From the NCBI RefSeq assembly GCF_036373705.1, contig NC_089863.1, positions 22,132,619-22,196,618 on the forward strand: DNA of 64,000 nt, in the 5' to 3' direction. The notes beneath the pieces are model-generated. The model was not told the origin of the DNA. It saw only the letters and a program-made list of their open reading frames with translations, and did no database searches. The translations under genes were made by a program, and so were the position numbers. The stretch's first letter is position 1. Each line of letters opens with the position of its first letter. This document shows positions 19,852 to 30,196 of this stretch, piece by piece. The DNA is from Amia ocellicauda. Taxonomy: Eukaryota; Chordata; Actinopteri; Amiiformes; Amiidae.

Positions 19852-21663
19852 TCAGAATTTTTTTTCTAGGATACTCGCAAGTTTACTAGAGCAGGGGAAT
19901 CCTGATAACGTCACATGACTGCCTGTCTCTGCTGCCTTTCTCGCAGCTAGGTCTGCAAAGTGATTCCCACGGGTGCGCGGGCATCCATCATCAGAAAGAC
20001 TCTGATGAGCTTTCACTTTAACTACTGCTACCTTTTCTGGAAGGTGTGCTGCCTCAGCTAGGGCTATAACATACTCATAATGTTTGATTACTTCTCCTGC
20101 TGTTGTTATAAACCCTCTACATTCCCAGGTTGCCATATAGTCGTGTACTACTCCAAATGCATAGCGACTGTCAGTGAAAATATTAACTTTAATGTCTTTC
20201 GCTATTTTTAATGACTCAGTCAACGCCACGAGTTCTGCCACTTGGGCTGAACAGTGTCCTGGCAGGGATCCAGATTTTACAACGGTGCTGTCATCCAATA
20301 CCACCGCCCACCCAGTGTGGGGGATTCCATCTATTATTTTCCTGGATCCATCAACATATAGTTCCAAGTCAGGGTCTGTGAGGGGGTTTTCTAGGAAGCG
20401 ACTGTGGTCCTCCTGGAGCACCAGCTCAGAGCATGTATGCTCTTCTCCCTCCCCTAACATCCCATCTGCTGTGTTTACTCGTGTGTCTTTTATTATTTGT
20501 ATGGATTTATCTCTGGGGAGCAAAACGGCTTCCCATCCAGCTCGTCTACTATCGGAGACTGAACGCAATTTGCCGGTGTGTAATAATTCAACTAACGTGT
20601 GTCCTGTATGCAGAATCAACTGTGTGTTCATTACAATCGGCTCGCATGCCTGCACTGCCCAAGAGGCACAGTCTACTGCTGCCATAAAGCGATGCATGCC
20701 TGCTGCTACCGTAGGTTGCTTTGTGGAGTAATAGGCGACGGGACGTTGCCTATCCCCATGTTCCTGTGTCAGAACTGCTGTATAATAGATCCCATCTTGG
20801 GAATAGTAGAGGTGAAATGGTTTAGTATGATCTGGTAACCCGAGGGCGGGGGCATTGCTGAGAGCCTGTTTTATTACACGATAGGCTATTTCCTGTTCAT
20901 GTCCCCAGTCTATGGGGTCCAAGGGAGCCGGGCTTCCTTTGATTAACGCCTGTATCGGACCTGTGGCTTGTGTGAAATTAGGGATGAAAGTGCGGCAATA
21001 ATTAAGGAGCCCCATAACTTTACACACAGCCCTAACATTATGTGGTTTTGGCATATTTTGAATGGCTTCTTGCCTATTATGCGTTATAGATTTTTGTCCT
21101 TGTGAAATGTTGTGTCCGAGATATTGAACCTTAGTTAGGCCTATTTGTGCTTTCTTAGGGCTTGCTTTAAATCCTGCCTTTTGTAAGACACCGAGGACTG
21201 TAATTAATGCGCCTAAGTGTGCGGTCTCATCAGGAGACGCAATCAAAAGATCATCCACGTACTGGATGATTAAACTATCCCAGGGTGTCAGACCCATTGC
21301 TTCTAAAGTCTTGGCCATTGCCTGGTGAAAGAGTGTTGGGCTGTTGTGAAATCCCTGTGGCACTCTAGTCCATGTGTACTGTTTGTCGAATACAGTAAAC
21401 GCACATTTATTTTGGGAATCAGAGTGGAGTGGCAGGCTCCAAAATCCATTGCTAATATCCAGGACCGTAAAAATAGAGTGTTCGGGTTTCAAATCGTTTA
21501 ATATAGTGTTGGGATTGGCTACAATCGGGTGTAATCGGGGTGTAACTTTATTCAATTGTGTGTAATCAATTGTAAGTCGCCATGAGCCGTCTGGTTTTGC
21601 CACTGACCAGATTGGAGAATTAGTGGTTGAATGCGTTTCGCGTATTATTCCTTCATTTTGCAA
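19852..21663 (-). pseudogene. pol: Retroviral reverse transcriptase-RNase H, 603-codon open part, provirus 1
   Basis: RT with LDIS (first catalytic Asp, ~69), RVPQGFHNSP (~100), and YVDD at 135-138, then connection and RNase H (~435-590) with YVDGSRK, AELVAL, FTDSRYAF and NHFADLAA carrying the acidic residues. This stretch is open, but the frame upstream is cut by TAA at 21784-21786 and by a frameshift near 21880, so it is detached from protease; downstream the frame is lost at an A8 run before integrase. Confidence 0.93.
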
Positions 21664-21749
21664 TGTTTGAATAATTGTCTGAACTGCCGTAAAAGCTTCT
21701 GGTTTAATAGGATACTGTTTATGTGCTTTGTGTACTGGACCTGGGATAA

Positions 21750-22190
21750 CTATAGGTTCAATTTGTGCCAGACCACAATCTTGTTAATGTGTTGCCCAAA
21801 CATCAGGAAATGCCTGACACACGTGTCCAAGTGGTGTGTCTGGCCATATATGAGATGTTGACGGTGTGAGTGAGATACTAGCGCAATTTGTTGCGTATCT
21901 TTGTGTATCCTTTTTTTCCCGTGTATATTGGTCCATATTATGCGATTATTATTAGCATCCATTAGTGCGCCGGCTTCTCTAAGGATATCTATGCCAAATA
22001 TTGTCCCCTCTGGGTTTTTACAAACCCAAAAAGACACTGGAATTAGGAGATCGCCTATTTCTAGAAGATGAGGTATGCTGAGTGTGGCTGTGATACATGC
22101 GCCGCCTACACCTGAGATCTGTAGTCTGCGTTTAGTCAGTGGGAGGGGGAGATCGGTTATCGAGACAGAGGCACCTGTATCCACCAACAT
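21750..22190 (-). pseudogene. pro: Retroviral protease region, provirus 1
   Basis: Aspartic protease with LVDTGAS near the start of the open part and FGIDIL later. The frame is open from about 22463 except for TAG at 22257-22259, which lies where gammaretroviruses have their gag-pol read-through stop. The ~45 C-terminal residues are out of the RT frame, indicating a shift near 21880. Confidence 0.85.
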
Positions 22191-22272
22191 TGAACACTGC
22201 CGACCCCCTAACAGTGCGGTTATGTGCCGACCTCGGGTGCCGAGGCGACCTATTTCCTATTTAGTTTCTCTG

Positions 22273-23427
22273 TCAGATCTCAGATGATCTGCAGAAGCTC
22301 CGCGTTTCCTCTGGGCTGCCTGGGTTTGTCTTGGTCTGATTCCAGGGCGCTTCGTGTTCGCCTGGAGCGCCTGCTTTCCAGCACTTGTCTCCCGTGTGCC
22401 CTGTCCTCCCACAGAAAGTGCACTTAGGGCGGGTTGATTTAGACCGACAGTCTTTAGCGACATGTCCTATTTTTCCGCAATTGTAACATTTACCTCCGTT
22501 TTGTGTTATGGCAGATATAGCTGCCACAGCATTTATTTTAGCTTTTGACTGCTTGTTTTCTACCTCTGAAGCCCATTGTACAATTGTACAGTCACACCCA
22601 TATTGAGGATGTCTTGGTGTGCTTTACAAAACCCTTCTTTTAGTAATTTTAAAAAGATCGCATTATCACGTTCGGTGTCTGGCATTCCGGAGTGTTCTCT
22701 AAAAGTAGTGTACTTTCGTTCCGCATAATCGTAGCAAGTCTCTCCTGGCTTCTGTACGACGCCACAGACTATACCCCAATTTCCCTGTCCTGCTCCGAGA
22801 ACTGTCTTTACAGCCGTGATGAAGTTAGTGATCCTTAGATTATTATTATCATTTCCAGCTGTTATCCAGGTACCATCCTGCTGGGCGGCTTTTAACCCGT
22901 CCCAGATTGGCCTTGGACATTTAGTTTTAATTATTATATGTACGTCTCTAGCGTGCATTTGGTGTACATCTAACATCTCATAAAAATTTTCCCAGAAATC
23001 CAGATTCCCATGATTGGGTTTAAGTTTTGGAAGGTCGCTTAAAATTGTGTGTTTCTCTCCGGGTGTGAAGGGGCGATGCACCGACGTTGTTAATGCATAA
23101 AATTGTCCGTCTACATCGCGGTGTTTCCTTAGTGCGCGTCTCTATAGGTGCTAATTTTACTTTCTCTGACTTGAATGAACTCAAATCTGGGTAAAGTTTA
23201 AACTCTGTTCTATTATCAGTGGGGTTGTCTGAATGTTTATATGGTGGAGGGGCAGAAGTTTTTCTCTCTCTTTTCCTTATTCCACCATTCTCTATGCTGT
23301 TTGGGAACCCAGTTAGGATCCCATCCTGCCTTTTCCATCTTAAGTTGAAGTTTCTTAAACTTCTCTTGTACGTATTCACATATAGACACATCTTGTAATG
23401 CCATAATGCCAACCCTATCTTTGCCAA
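22273..23427 (-). pseudogene. gag: Retroviral gag, broken, provirus 1
   Basis: Three frames: matrix-side ORF (23020-23427) with a PPPY late-domain motif (SAPPPYKHSD) and LYPDL; capsid ORF (22560-23081) with LDFWENFYEM and QKPGETCYDYAERKY; nucleocapsid ORF (22273-22527) with two CCHC knuckles (CYNCGKIGHVAKDC and CTFCGRTGHTGDKC). Frameshifts lie near 23080 and 22585. PPPY and two knuckles support a gamma/epsilon-type gag. Confidence 0.9.
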
Positions 23428-23796
23428 TGATGGGGCTATATCGTTGGACTTTACAGTACCTCCAGTTCCGTCTGGTTATTGACTGCCACTAACTCTGGCC
23501 CTGGCGTACAATGATTTCCATGCTTAACTTGGGGCTCAGCAGGCCTCGTAATCGTACCTTTCGGTTCCTTTGGTATCTCTCCCTGCAGATCTGTCTTACC
23601 TGGAGTTCACCCTACTGTGAACCTCCGCTGTACAGTCAACCTTTCTATTTGTTTTACCTCTACCTCTCCACAGGTTCTCTATAAATTACAATCTGATAGC
23701 CAAACACAATCCCGAGATCAAATCTAAATATACAGGGTGGTAATTTTTAAAGGTACTCACCCTTGCTTTGGTCCCGGGAGTGGAGGCAAGTTCAGA
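23428..23796 (-). other. Proviral leader, provirus 1
   Basis: Non-coding leader between primer-binding site and gag. It contains the splice donor at 23755-23760. No ORF of note. Confidence 0.7.
23755..23760 (-). promoter_or_regulatory. Candidate splice donor, provirus 1
   Basis: Coding-strand AAGGGTGAGTACC matches the donor consensus (GTGAGT), ~37 nt after the primer-binding site. Confidence 0.7.
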
Positions 23797-23814
23797 TCCT
23801 CATTCGTGACGCCA
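23797..23814 (-). promoter_or_regulatory. Primer-binding site, provirus 1
   Basis: Coding strand TGGCGTCACGAATGAGGA starts 3 nt after the 5' LTR end (CTACA ACT TGG). The TGG start is the complement of tRNA CCA. It does not match the Pro, Gly, Lys, His or Glu sites I know; primer unassigned. Confidence 0.75.
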
Positions 23815-23817
23815 AGT

Positions 23818-24400
23818 TGTAGAACCGTGTGGGAAATAAGAGGAGAAGTCGCAGAGATAAAGCAAATAGAACTTTAATGGAGCCGACTCGGAAGCTCCAC
23901 GTCAGAAATAATTCCTTCAGTGAGACTTAATGTTTACAAACATGAGTACAACTTTATAGGAAAAATGACGTAACATCTTATGGCCGTTCATCCAATCAGA
24001 AGAAACAGGTCCGGGTCCGTTTTACGATCTGTCCTCCCGTGAAGAGGTGATGGATCCAAAGCAGATGTCCGTCTTTGATGTGCACTAGGAAGATGCGATC
24101 CCACGGTCATCATTTACCTAGTGTCAATCGTTCTTTAACAGAAACAATTCCTGCCTATCTGGAGAAACGATTAAGTCATAAACAAATTCTCAGCAGACAG
24201 CTGTAGGCTATTTCGGCACTGTGTAATCTTTCATTACTGACAGGAGTTTCTAACAAATCGACCTTGTTGACCCTTTACTTGTCCTGCTAAATCGAATGTG
24301 CTCAGTCTGTATACAAAACTACTTCTAATGCTAGTATTAATATAAAACATTATATAATAATCACAAAACACTTTCTTCAACTTCCTATACAGAGTCTTCA
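23818..24400 (-). repeat. 5' LTR of provirus 1
   Basis: 583 bp, TGAAGACTCTG...CTACA on the coding strand. A TATAAAG box (complement at 23952-23958) and an ATTAAA polyadenylation signal (complement at 23873-23878) mark the probable U3/R boundary and R end. Confidence 0.92.
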
Positions 24401-25740
24401 GAGAGTTAGTTGAAAATGCATGGGTATATTTTAAGAATATACTACTCAAGGCTCAGGAGCAATTTGTACCAAAACTTAGCAAATTGAGGAACAAAAAACA
24501 CTGGCCAAAATGGTTTAATAGAGGTATGCAAACAAAAATAAAGAGGAAGAAAATGTTGTATAGCGCATATAAAAGGGATGGTGATGAAACAAAATACATA
24601 GAATATGTTGAGCTGCAAAGAGATCTTAAGAAAGGGATCAGGAAAGCAAAGATGGAATTAGAAAGAAACATAGTTCTTGGAGCTCAAACCAATGCAAAGA
24701 GCTTTTTTCAATATCACAACAGCAAGCGGTTAATAAAAGAGGAGGTGAAACAGATAAAGCGCAAAAACGGAGGTATCTTGGAAATTGAACAAGATGAGCA
24801 AATATTCTAAATGAGTATTTCACAGAGGTTTTTACAAAAGAAAAAACAGATGACATGCCACAGGTTGACAATCAGTCCAGTCAAACCCTAAGAGAGATCA
24901 GGATAAATGAGGAGGAGGTACTAAAGGGACTAGCAGAATTAAAAACAAACAAATCACCTGGGCCAGATGGGATATTTCCAACAGTACTTCAAGAAAATAG
25001 GTGGCTCAGCAGATACAATCTTGGCAGCACAGGCTATTCAGAGGAACTTAGATAATATTTAGTTGTGGGCTGACACCTGGCAAATGAAATTCAATGTGGA
25101 CAAGTGCAAGGTAATACATGCAGGTAACAAAAATGTCCACTATAATTACACTATGGGAGGTACAGATCTACATGAAGTAACGCATGAGAAAGACCTAGGA
25201 GTCTATGTGGACTCCTCACTTTCTCCATCCAAGCAATGTGGGGAAGCAATAAAGAAGGCAAACAGAATGCTAGGGTATATTGTCAAAAGTGTAGAATTTA
25301 AAACAAGGGCAGTAATGTTAAGACTGTACAATGCGCTAGTTAGACCTCATCTGGAATACTGTGTACAGTTCTGGGCACCACACTTCAAAAAGGATATTGC
25401 TGCCTTAGAGGCAGTTCAGAGGAGAGCAAGGGAAAGTCCTACTCGGAGAGACTGAGGGAACTGAACCTTTTCACCCTGGAACAGAGGAGACTACCCGGGG
25501 ACACAAATGGAAATTGGGCTTCAAGGCATTCAAAACGGAAAACAGGAGACACTTCTTTACACAGAGAGTAGTCACAATCTGGAATAAACTACCCAGCGAT
25601 GTGGTTGAAGCTGAAAGTTTGGGAACATTTAAAAATGGTCTGGAATGGATCCTTGGATCACTTCGATATTAATGAACACCAAACGAGCACGATGGGTCGA
25701 ATGGTCCCCTCTCATTTGTAAACTCTCTTATGTTCTTAAA
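24401..25740 (+). mobile_element. CR1/L3-clade LINE, truncated (alpha type 3)
   Basis: Same 5' and internal deletion joins as copy 1. ORFs at 24484-24810, 24855-25055 and 25063-25455 are fragments; one base lost near 24797 and a CAG-to-TAG change at 25060-25062 break it further. A ~17-bp deletion at ~25430 removes the ATRLIPGL region. Confidence 0.85.
24484..25455 (+). pseudogene. LINE ORF2 remnant, no RT core
   Basis: Linker (24484-24810, 24855-25055) and post-palm part (25063-25455) with FNVDKCKVIHAG and LEYCVQFWAPHF. RT catalytic motifs absent. Confidence 0.82.
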
Positions 25741-25806
25741 AGGGTCTGAAGCAGCATGAAAGAGCACACTAGGCAGCTGTGAGCAGACAGAGAGGGGAGT
25801 GTATTT

Positions 25807-25878
25807 TGTGTTGGCCGAGAATCGAACACGGGTCAACTGCTTGGAAGGCAGCTATGCTAACCACTATACCACCAACAC
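25807..25878 (-). pseudogene. tRNA-Gly(TCC), copy 3 (T2-A71 acceptor)
   Basis: Acceptor is GTGTTGG/CCAACAC: both strands differ from copy 2 at pair 2-71, keeping the pair. The T-stem has a T52-T62 mismatch. Near-intact fold, activity doubtful. Confidence 0.75.
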
Positions 25879-26104
25879 CTAGAAACTAGTTCATCACCAT
25901 ATCTCACTGTGGTTGAACATGATTCCAGGATTGCAAAGTGGCAGGCAATTCGTTTTCCAAATTGCAATCGGTGAACATTTGGGAAGCCCTGCGTTATCTG
26001 CAGTTTCCTGTTCCTGAGTGCGGAAGGAAAATGTCCATTAGCATCTTTCCAGATTGCACTTTATTCAGACCTTTCCGAAATGAAACAAAACCAAAGTTGA
26101 AACA

Positions 26105-26176
26105 CACCAGAGGATGGTTTAAATCCATCGACCTCTGGGTTATGGGCCCAGCACGCTTCCGCTGTGCCACTCTGCT
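26105..26176 (-). pseudogene. Initiator tRNA-Met-like, copy 3
   Basis: Anticodon CAT kept; D-stem change (GTGGCACAGC), acceptor mismatch and altered T-loop (ATTTAAA). Confidence 0.75.
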
Positions 26177-26445
26177 CCTTGGCCACTCAGCCACCTGTTA
26201 ACGTCACAGCCACTCCTATATTGCATATTGCAAGCAATACAAGTTTGCAAAGCCCTGCGTTATTTCCACTTTCCTGTTCAAGACTGCACACCGAGCTTCT
26301 CCATGCGCTGGGGCAGCTTTCCAGGTTTCAGTGCCTTCACATTTCACCCTGTATGTGCTGTGGGAAGCATCATGTCAATTGTTTTGTACTAAGCGGATCG
26401 GGGCTCAGTCTGAGCTCAGATCCGAGCTTAAAAATGACCGTGCTT

Positions 26446-26518
26446 CTGAGCAGCTGGGACTCAAAGCCACACTCCCTGGCTTAGGAACCCAGTGTCTGAT
26501 CCACTAGGACACGGGGGC
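26446..26518 (-). pseudogene. tRNA-Arg(CCT)-like, copy 3
   Basis: Acceptor 3' strand lost as in other copies. Confidence 0.7.
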
Positions 26519-26543
26519 TCAGCCAGACAGTATCGGAAAATGG

Positions 26544-26572
26544 AAATAAATAAATTAATTAATAAATAAAAA
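26544..26572 (+). repeat. (AAAT)n microsatellite, interrupted
   Basis: AAAT run with an ATTAATTAAT interruption shared with 45855-45884. Confidence 0.88.
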
Positions 26573-26978
26573 GATGCTGCGCGTTACACAATAGACACCA
26601 GGTAAAGAAGTGAATAGTTACAGGATCTGTCACGTAAGCTCCTCAACTTGAAACGGGCATGTACGAACTCCTGTGAAATAACACGAGATGGATAACTCCC
26701 CCTTCTCTGCTGCAGCAGAATGTGACTACCTATTGCGCAGATTATTGCGTCAATTGATTCGAAAAGAGGGCTGGCATTTGTCACCAATGTGTCTCGTTTT
26801 ATTTCTGAAATATAACTCCCAGAAAATATTGTCTGTGTTTTTGAAATTGAATAACCTCAAAAGAAAGAAATGATCCAGTCAATTGCTAAAGAAGAGTCTT
26901 GCCGCTGCATTCTGGAATGAAGAAAAGAATGAAATGACAAGTACAATCAAATCAAGAAAGAGAGCGGGCTTTGTCGGA

Positions 26979-27049
26979 TGTGCCAGCCGGGAATCGAACC
27001 CGAGTCACAAGAATGTGAATCTTGTATGATACCACTACACCACTGGCGC
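26979..27049 (-). pseudogene. tRNA-Gly body with CAC (Val) anticodon
   Basis: Otherwise like Gly(CCC) copy 2, but the anticodon loop is TTCACAT, giving anticodon CAC (complement at 27015-27017), which reads Val codons. The acceptor also has a C2-A71 mismatch. Its duplicate at 46291 retains CCC, so the change arose after the 19.3-kb duplication. Confidence 0.82.
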
Positions 27050-27440
27050 TGCTGGGGAAGCTCTGGCTTGCGTCCTTGAAGCAAATTCATAGAAAGCGTC
27101 CCATGGGGCAAGATGATGTCTTAATGATTATCCTTATTAGTCTGTTGTCGATCTGCTTAATACGTACCTAGCCAATCACTACATCACAGGTGCAGAGACA
27201 ATCAGTATGAAGGCGAACACGATTTCGTTAACGTGTGCCCATTTACAAGTTCAATGAATGTATACATAAATAAAGCAGATCTGGGTTTTCCTCTGAAACA
27301 TTAAGGACTGGTTTCATAAATGCGTCCATAAGTCCATAAACGCCACGAGTGCAACGTGCAACTCTATTGTAGCTGCTGTTACTGTACGATTCATCGTGAT
27401 ACGTGTGTGTTTTATTTCAGCTGTAACTCGCCCTGGTTAA

Positions 27441-27752
27441 GCACGTCTACGGTGTAATTTAAAAATATTACAGAAATTGTCGTTTGCAGTTACAAATCTG
27501 TAGTAAGAGTAATACGTTAAGGGAGTCAAGTTCAGCAATTTAAAATACAAATCTACTAGCACATATCTTGATAAAGATTACAATAATAACAATAATAATA
27601 ATACATAGCAAATATTTATTTTAGTGTTGCACATGGAAAGTTTTCTTACAGTAACTTCTGAATATAATGTTGTCTATACCCTTTTAGCTATTCGTAATAT
27701 CTCTTAACAGAAACTTGTATATTTTTAGCTGTCTCCAATCATCTAAAGCAGA
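27441..27752 (+). mobile_element. hAT-like element, internal fragment
   Basis: Block-G version of the hAT interior, cut at ATCTAAAGCA where the LINE beta 5' end begins. Confidence 0.65.
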
Positions 27753-28138
27753 AGTATTTACAAGTTGCCACAGAGAGAGACCGGAGAGTACAGGTGAGAG
27801 GTAGCCATCTTGTTGTTTGACTAGTTTCAGAATAGTCTTAGCATTGCTCATTTTGTTTTAAGTTTGCCTTAAATTGACATTAGCATTGTCTGTAGTTTGC
27901 CTAAATTGAAGCCAATTCAGTTCAGCTGCTGAGTTGGTGAAAGTAAACAGGTTGTAGAAGGGAGTTTCTGTCTAGGACTAGCAGGAATTATGTTGTAGGA
28001 GGAGCCAGGTGGGGCCAATTAGGTGTGAATTGGGGGTAGGTAGACAAAAGCTACTTAAAGCAGCTGTTGAGAAAGAGCTGTGCTGTTTTTTGCTGACAAA
28101 AGTTAGGCAGTTGACTAGCAGCAGGAACCAAGAGAAGT

Positions 28139-28188
28139 ACAAACAAACAAACAAACAAACAAACAAACAAACAAACAAACAAACAAAA
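28139..28188 (+). repeat. (CAAA)n microsatellite in the LINE 5' region
   Basis: About 12 units; 20 bp longer than at 47451-47480, accounting for the drop in duplicate offset from 19,312 to 19,292. Confidence 0.95.
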
Positions 28189-28367
28189 AGTAACATTTAG
28201 AAGCATGTGGCCACTACAGTGTCAGGTTTGCAGAATGATTGCCTTCCTGGATGAACTCATCCAAGAAGGCTTCATATGAGAACGTTGTCGGCAGGTTGAA
28301 ATCCTAGAGATCAATTGATCTTGAGGCTCAGCTTGTCGATCTGCGCTGTATTAGGGATATAGAAGAA

Positions 28368-29008
28368 TTGGTCAATCAGCCCATGAGAGAGATGGTGTGC
28401 ACGCCAAAACCTAGGAGAGTTGAGACCTTAGAGCAGGACAGCGTAGAGAACTGCTGGGTTACAGTAGGTCGTAACCGCAGAAAAGGGCGTGCACACCCCG
28501 TAGAGACACCCCAAGAGCTTGAATTGCCCAACAGGTTCCAACTGCTGGACACCGAGTTGGACAGTGACAGCTCAGAGGGTGATGGGGGGCAGTTGAGCAC
28601 CAGAGCACCATGGTGCCCAATCCCCCCCCAGACGAAGGAGGTAGTTATAGTAGGAGACTCAATTCTTAGAGGTGTAGATCACACAGTGTGTTCTAGTGAC
28701 ATGGAGACCCGCATTGGTATCTTGCCTGCCTGGTGCTCAGGTTGCAGATCTCCCTAAACTAGTAGACGGGCTACTGGCCAAAGCCGGGGGGAATCCACCG
28801 GTCATGGTCAGGGAGACAGGCAGAGATTAGAAAGTTTAACACGTGGTTGAAAGCTTGGTGTAGGGAAGAGGGGTTTAGGTTTATGGAGCATTGGTCTTTC
28901 TTCTGGGATAGATGGGACCTGTACAAACCGGACGGTCTAGATCTAAACAGAAGGGGGGCTAATGCATTGGAAGAGCGTATGTGCAGTGAAATTGAGAATC
29001 ATTTAAAC
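28368..29008 (+). pseudogene. LINE ORF1 with esterase-like domain, broken (beta 1)
   Basis: 129-codon open part (28368-28757) carrying VVIVGDSILRGVD, the Ser block of SGNH hydrolases. The frame then shifts. Near 28931-28950 the His block reads DGLDLN: the catalytic His codon CAT is GAT at 28940-28942, unlike the beta 2 and alpha 2 copies. Confidence 0.72.
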
Positions 29009-29089
29009 TAGGAACCAGGGGGGCAGGGAGCTTTGACAATGGGAGATGTTCCACTAAGGAAAGGAAACCAAGGGAAACTGCCAGTAGGA

Positions 29090-29988
29090 AAGTCCTGAAA
29101 TGTTTGTACTTCAATGCCAGGAGTATAAGGAACAAGATGTTAGACTTGGAAGCCACAGTGCTGGTGTGTGACTATGATGTTGTAGGAGTGACAGAAACAT
29201 GTCTTACAGAAAATGATGGGGATGAATACAAGTTGGAAGGATACACACAGTTTAGGTGAGACAGGCAAAATCGAAGAGGGGGTGGGGTAGCATTATATGT
29301 GAAAAATGACATTGAGGCAGAAGAACTTGTATTAGATCCCAGTAATGGAACAGAATCTTTGTGGGTGAAACGTTTGAACAAGAGATCTGGAGGATTAGCG
29401 GTAGGAGTGTGTTACAGGCCACCAAACTCAGATTTTCAGAAAGATGCTGCATTGTACAGTGTAATCAGGACTGCATGTAGCAAGGATGTGGCTGTTATAA
29501 TGGGGGATTTCAATTTCCCAAACTAAGACTGGGAAAGCCCAGTGGGGACTACAGAAGCAGAAATGGAAATGGTTGAGATGGTAAATGACTGCTTTCTAAC
29601 TCAATTTGTCAGGGAACCAACCAGAGAGAGCGCATGTATTGACTTGATCTTTTCAAATGACCAAGATAGAGTCAGGGGGACAGTAGTTAGAGAACCAATG
29701 GCAAATTGTGATCACAATATGGTTATCTTTGAGGCATTCTTTCAAAAAACAAGGTCCAAGTCTAAAACAATGGTCTACAATTTTAGAAAAGCAAATCTTG
29801 AAGATATGAGACTGCACTTAGAAGAGGTAGACTGGAGCACACTGGATACAGAGTTAGTTGAAAATGCATGGGTATATTTTAAGAATATACTAATCGAGGC
29901 TCAGGTCCAATTTGTACCAAAACTTAGCAAATTGAGGAACAAAAAACATTGGCCAAAATGGTTTAATAGAGGTATGCAAAAAATATAA
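29090..29988 (+). pseudogene. LINE endonuclease domain (beta 1)
   Basis: APE-type endonuclease in one frame with stops: NARSIRNKM near 29115, TETCL near 29195, TGA near 29256, GVCYRPPNS near 29410, MGDFNFPN then TAA at 29524-29526, then DLIFSND and CDHNMV in the 148-codon tail (29542-29988). Confidence 0.82.
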
Positions 29989-30196
29989 AGAGAAAGACAA
30001 TGTTGTATAGTGCATACAAAAGGGATGGTGACGAAACAAAATACATAGAATATGTTGAGCTGCAAAGAGATCTTTAGAAAGGGATCAGGAAAGCAAAGAG
30101 GGAATTAGAAAGAAACATAGCTCTTGGAGCTCAAACCAATGCAAAACTGAGCCAGGAAATTGCAGACCAATCAGTCTGACCTGCATCACCTGTAAA

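Larger units (their letters stand above)
16377..24400 (-). mobile_element. Class I (gamma-like) endogenous retrovirus, provirus 1
   Basis: About 8.02 kb, minus strand: 5' LTR, primer-binding site, gag, pro, pol (RT-RNase H-integrase), env, 3' LTR. CX6CC env, two-knuckle nucleocapsid and gene order place it with gamma/epsilon-type elements. Gag-pro-pol carry at least seven stops or frameshifts; env is open. The two LTRs differ at roughly 3% of sites by eye plus a 16-bp deletion, so the insertion is not recent. The right flank is LINE sequence, showing that it entered a LINE copy. Confidence 0.95.
25741..27440. repeat. Array block G, copy 3
   Basis: Same order of loci as copy 1; part of macro-repeat unit I. 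Spacers hold no supportable gene. Confidence 0.8.

Noticed and set aside
20174-20838. Plus-strand ORFs opposite RT and RNase H (185, 84 and 79 codons)
   Set aside because: Antisense shadows of the retroviral pol frame.
16377-24400. tRNA-targeted integration of the retrovirus
   Set aside because: The proviral flank is LINE sequence, and all four LTR loci descend from one insertion, so proximity to tRNAs is not evidence of targeting.
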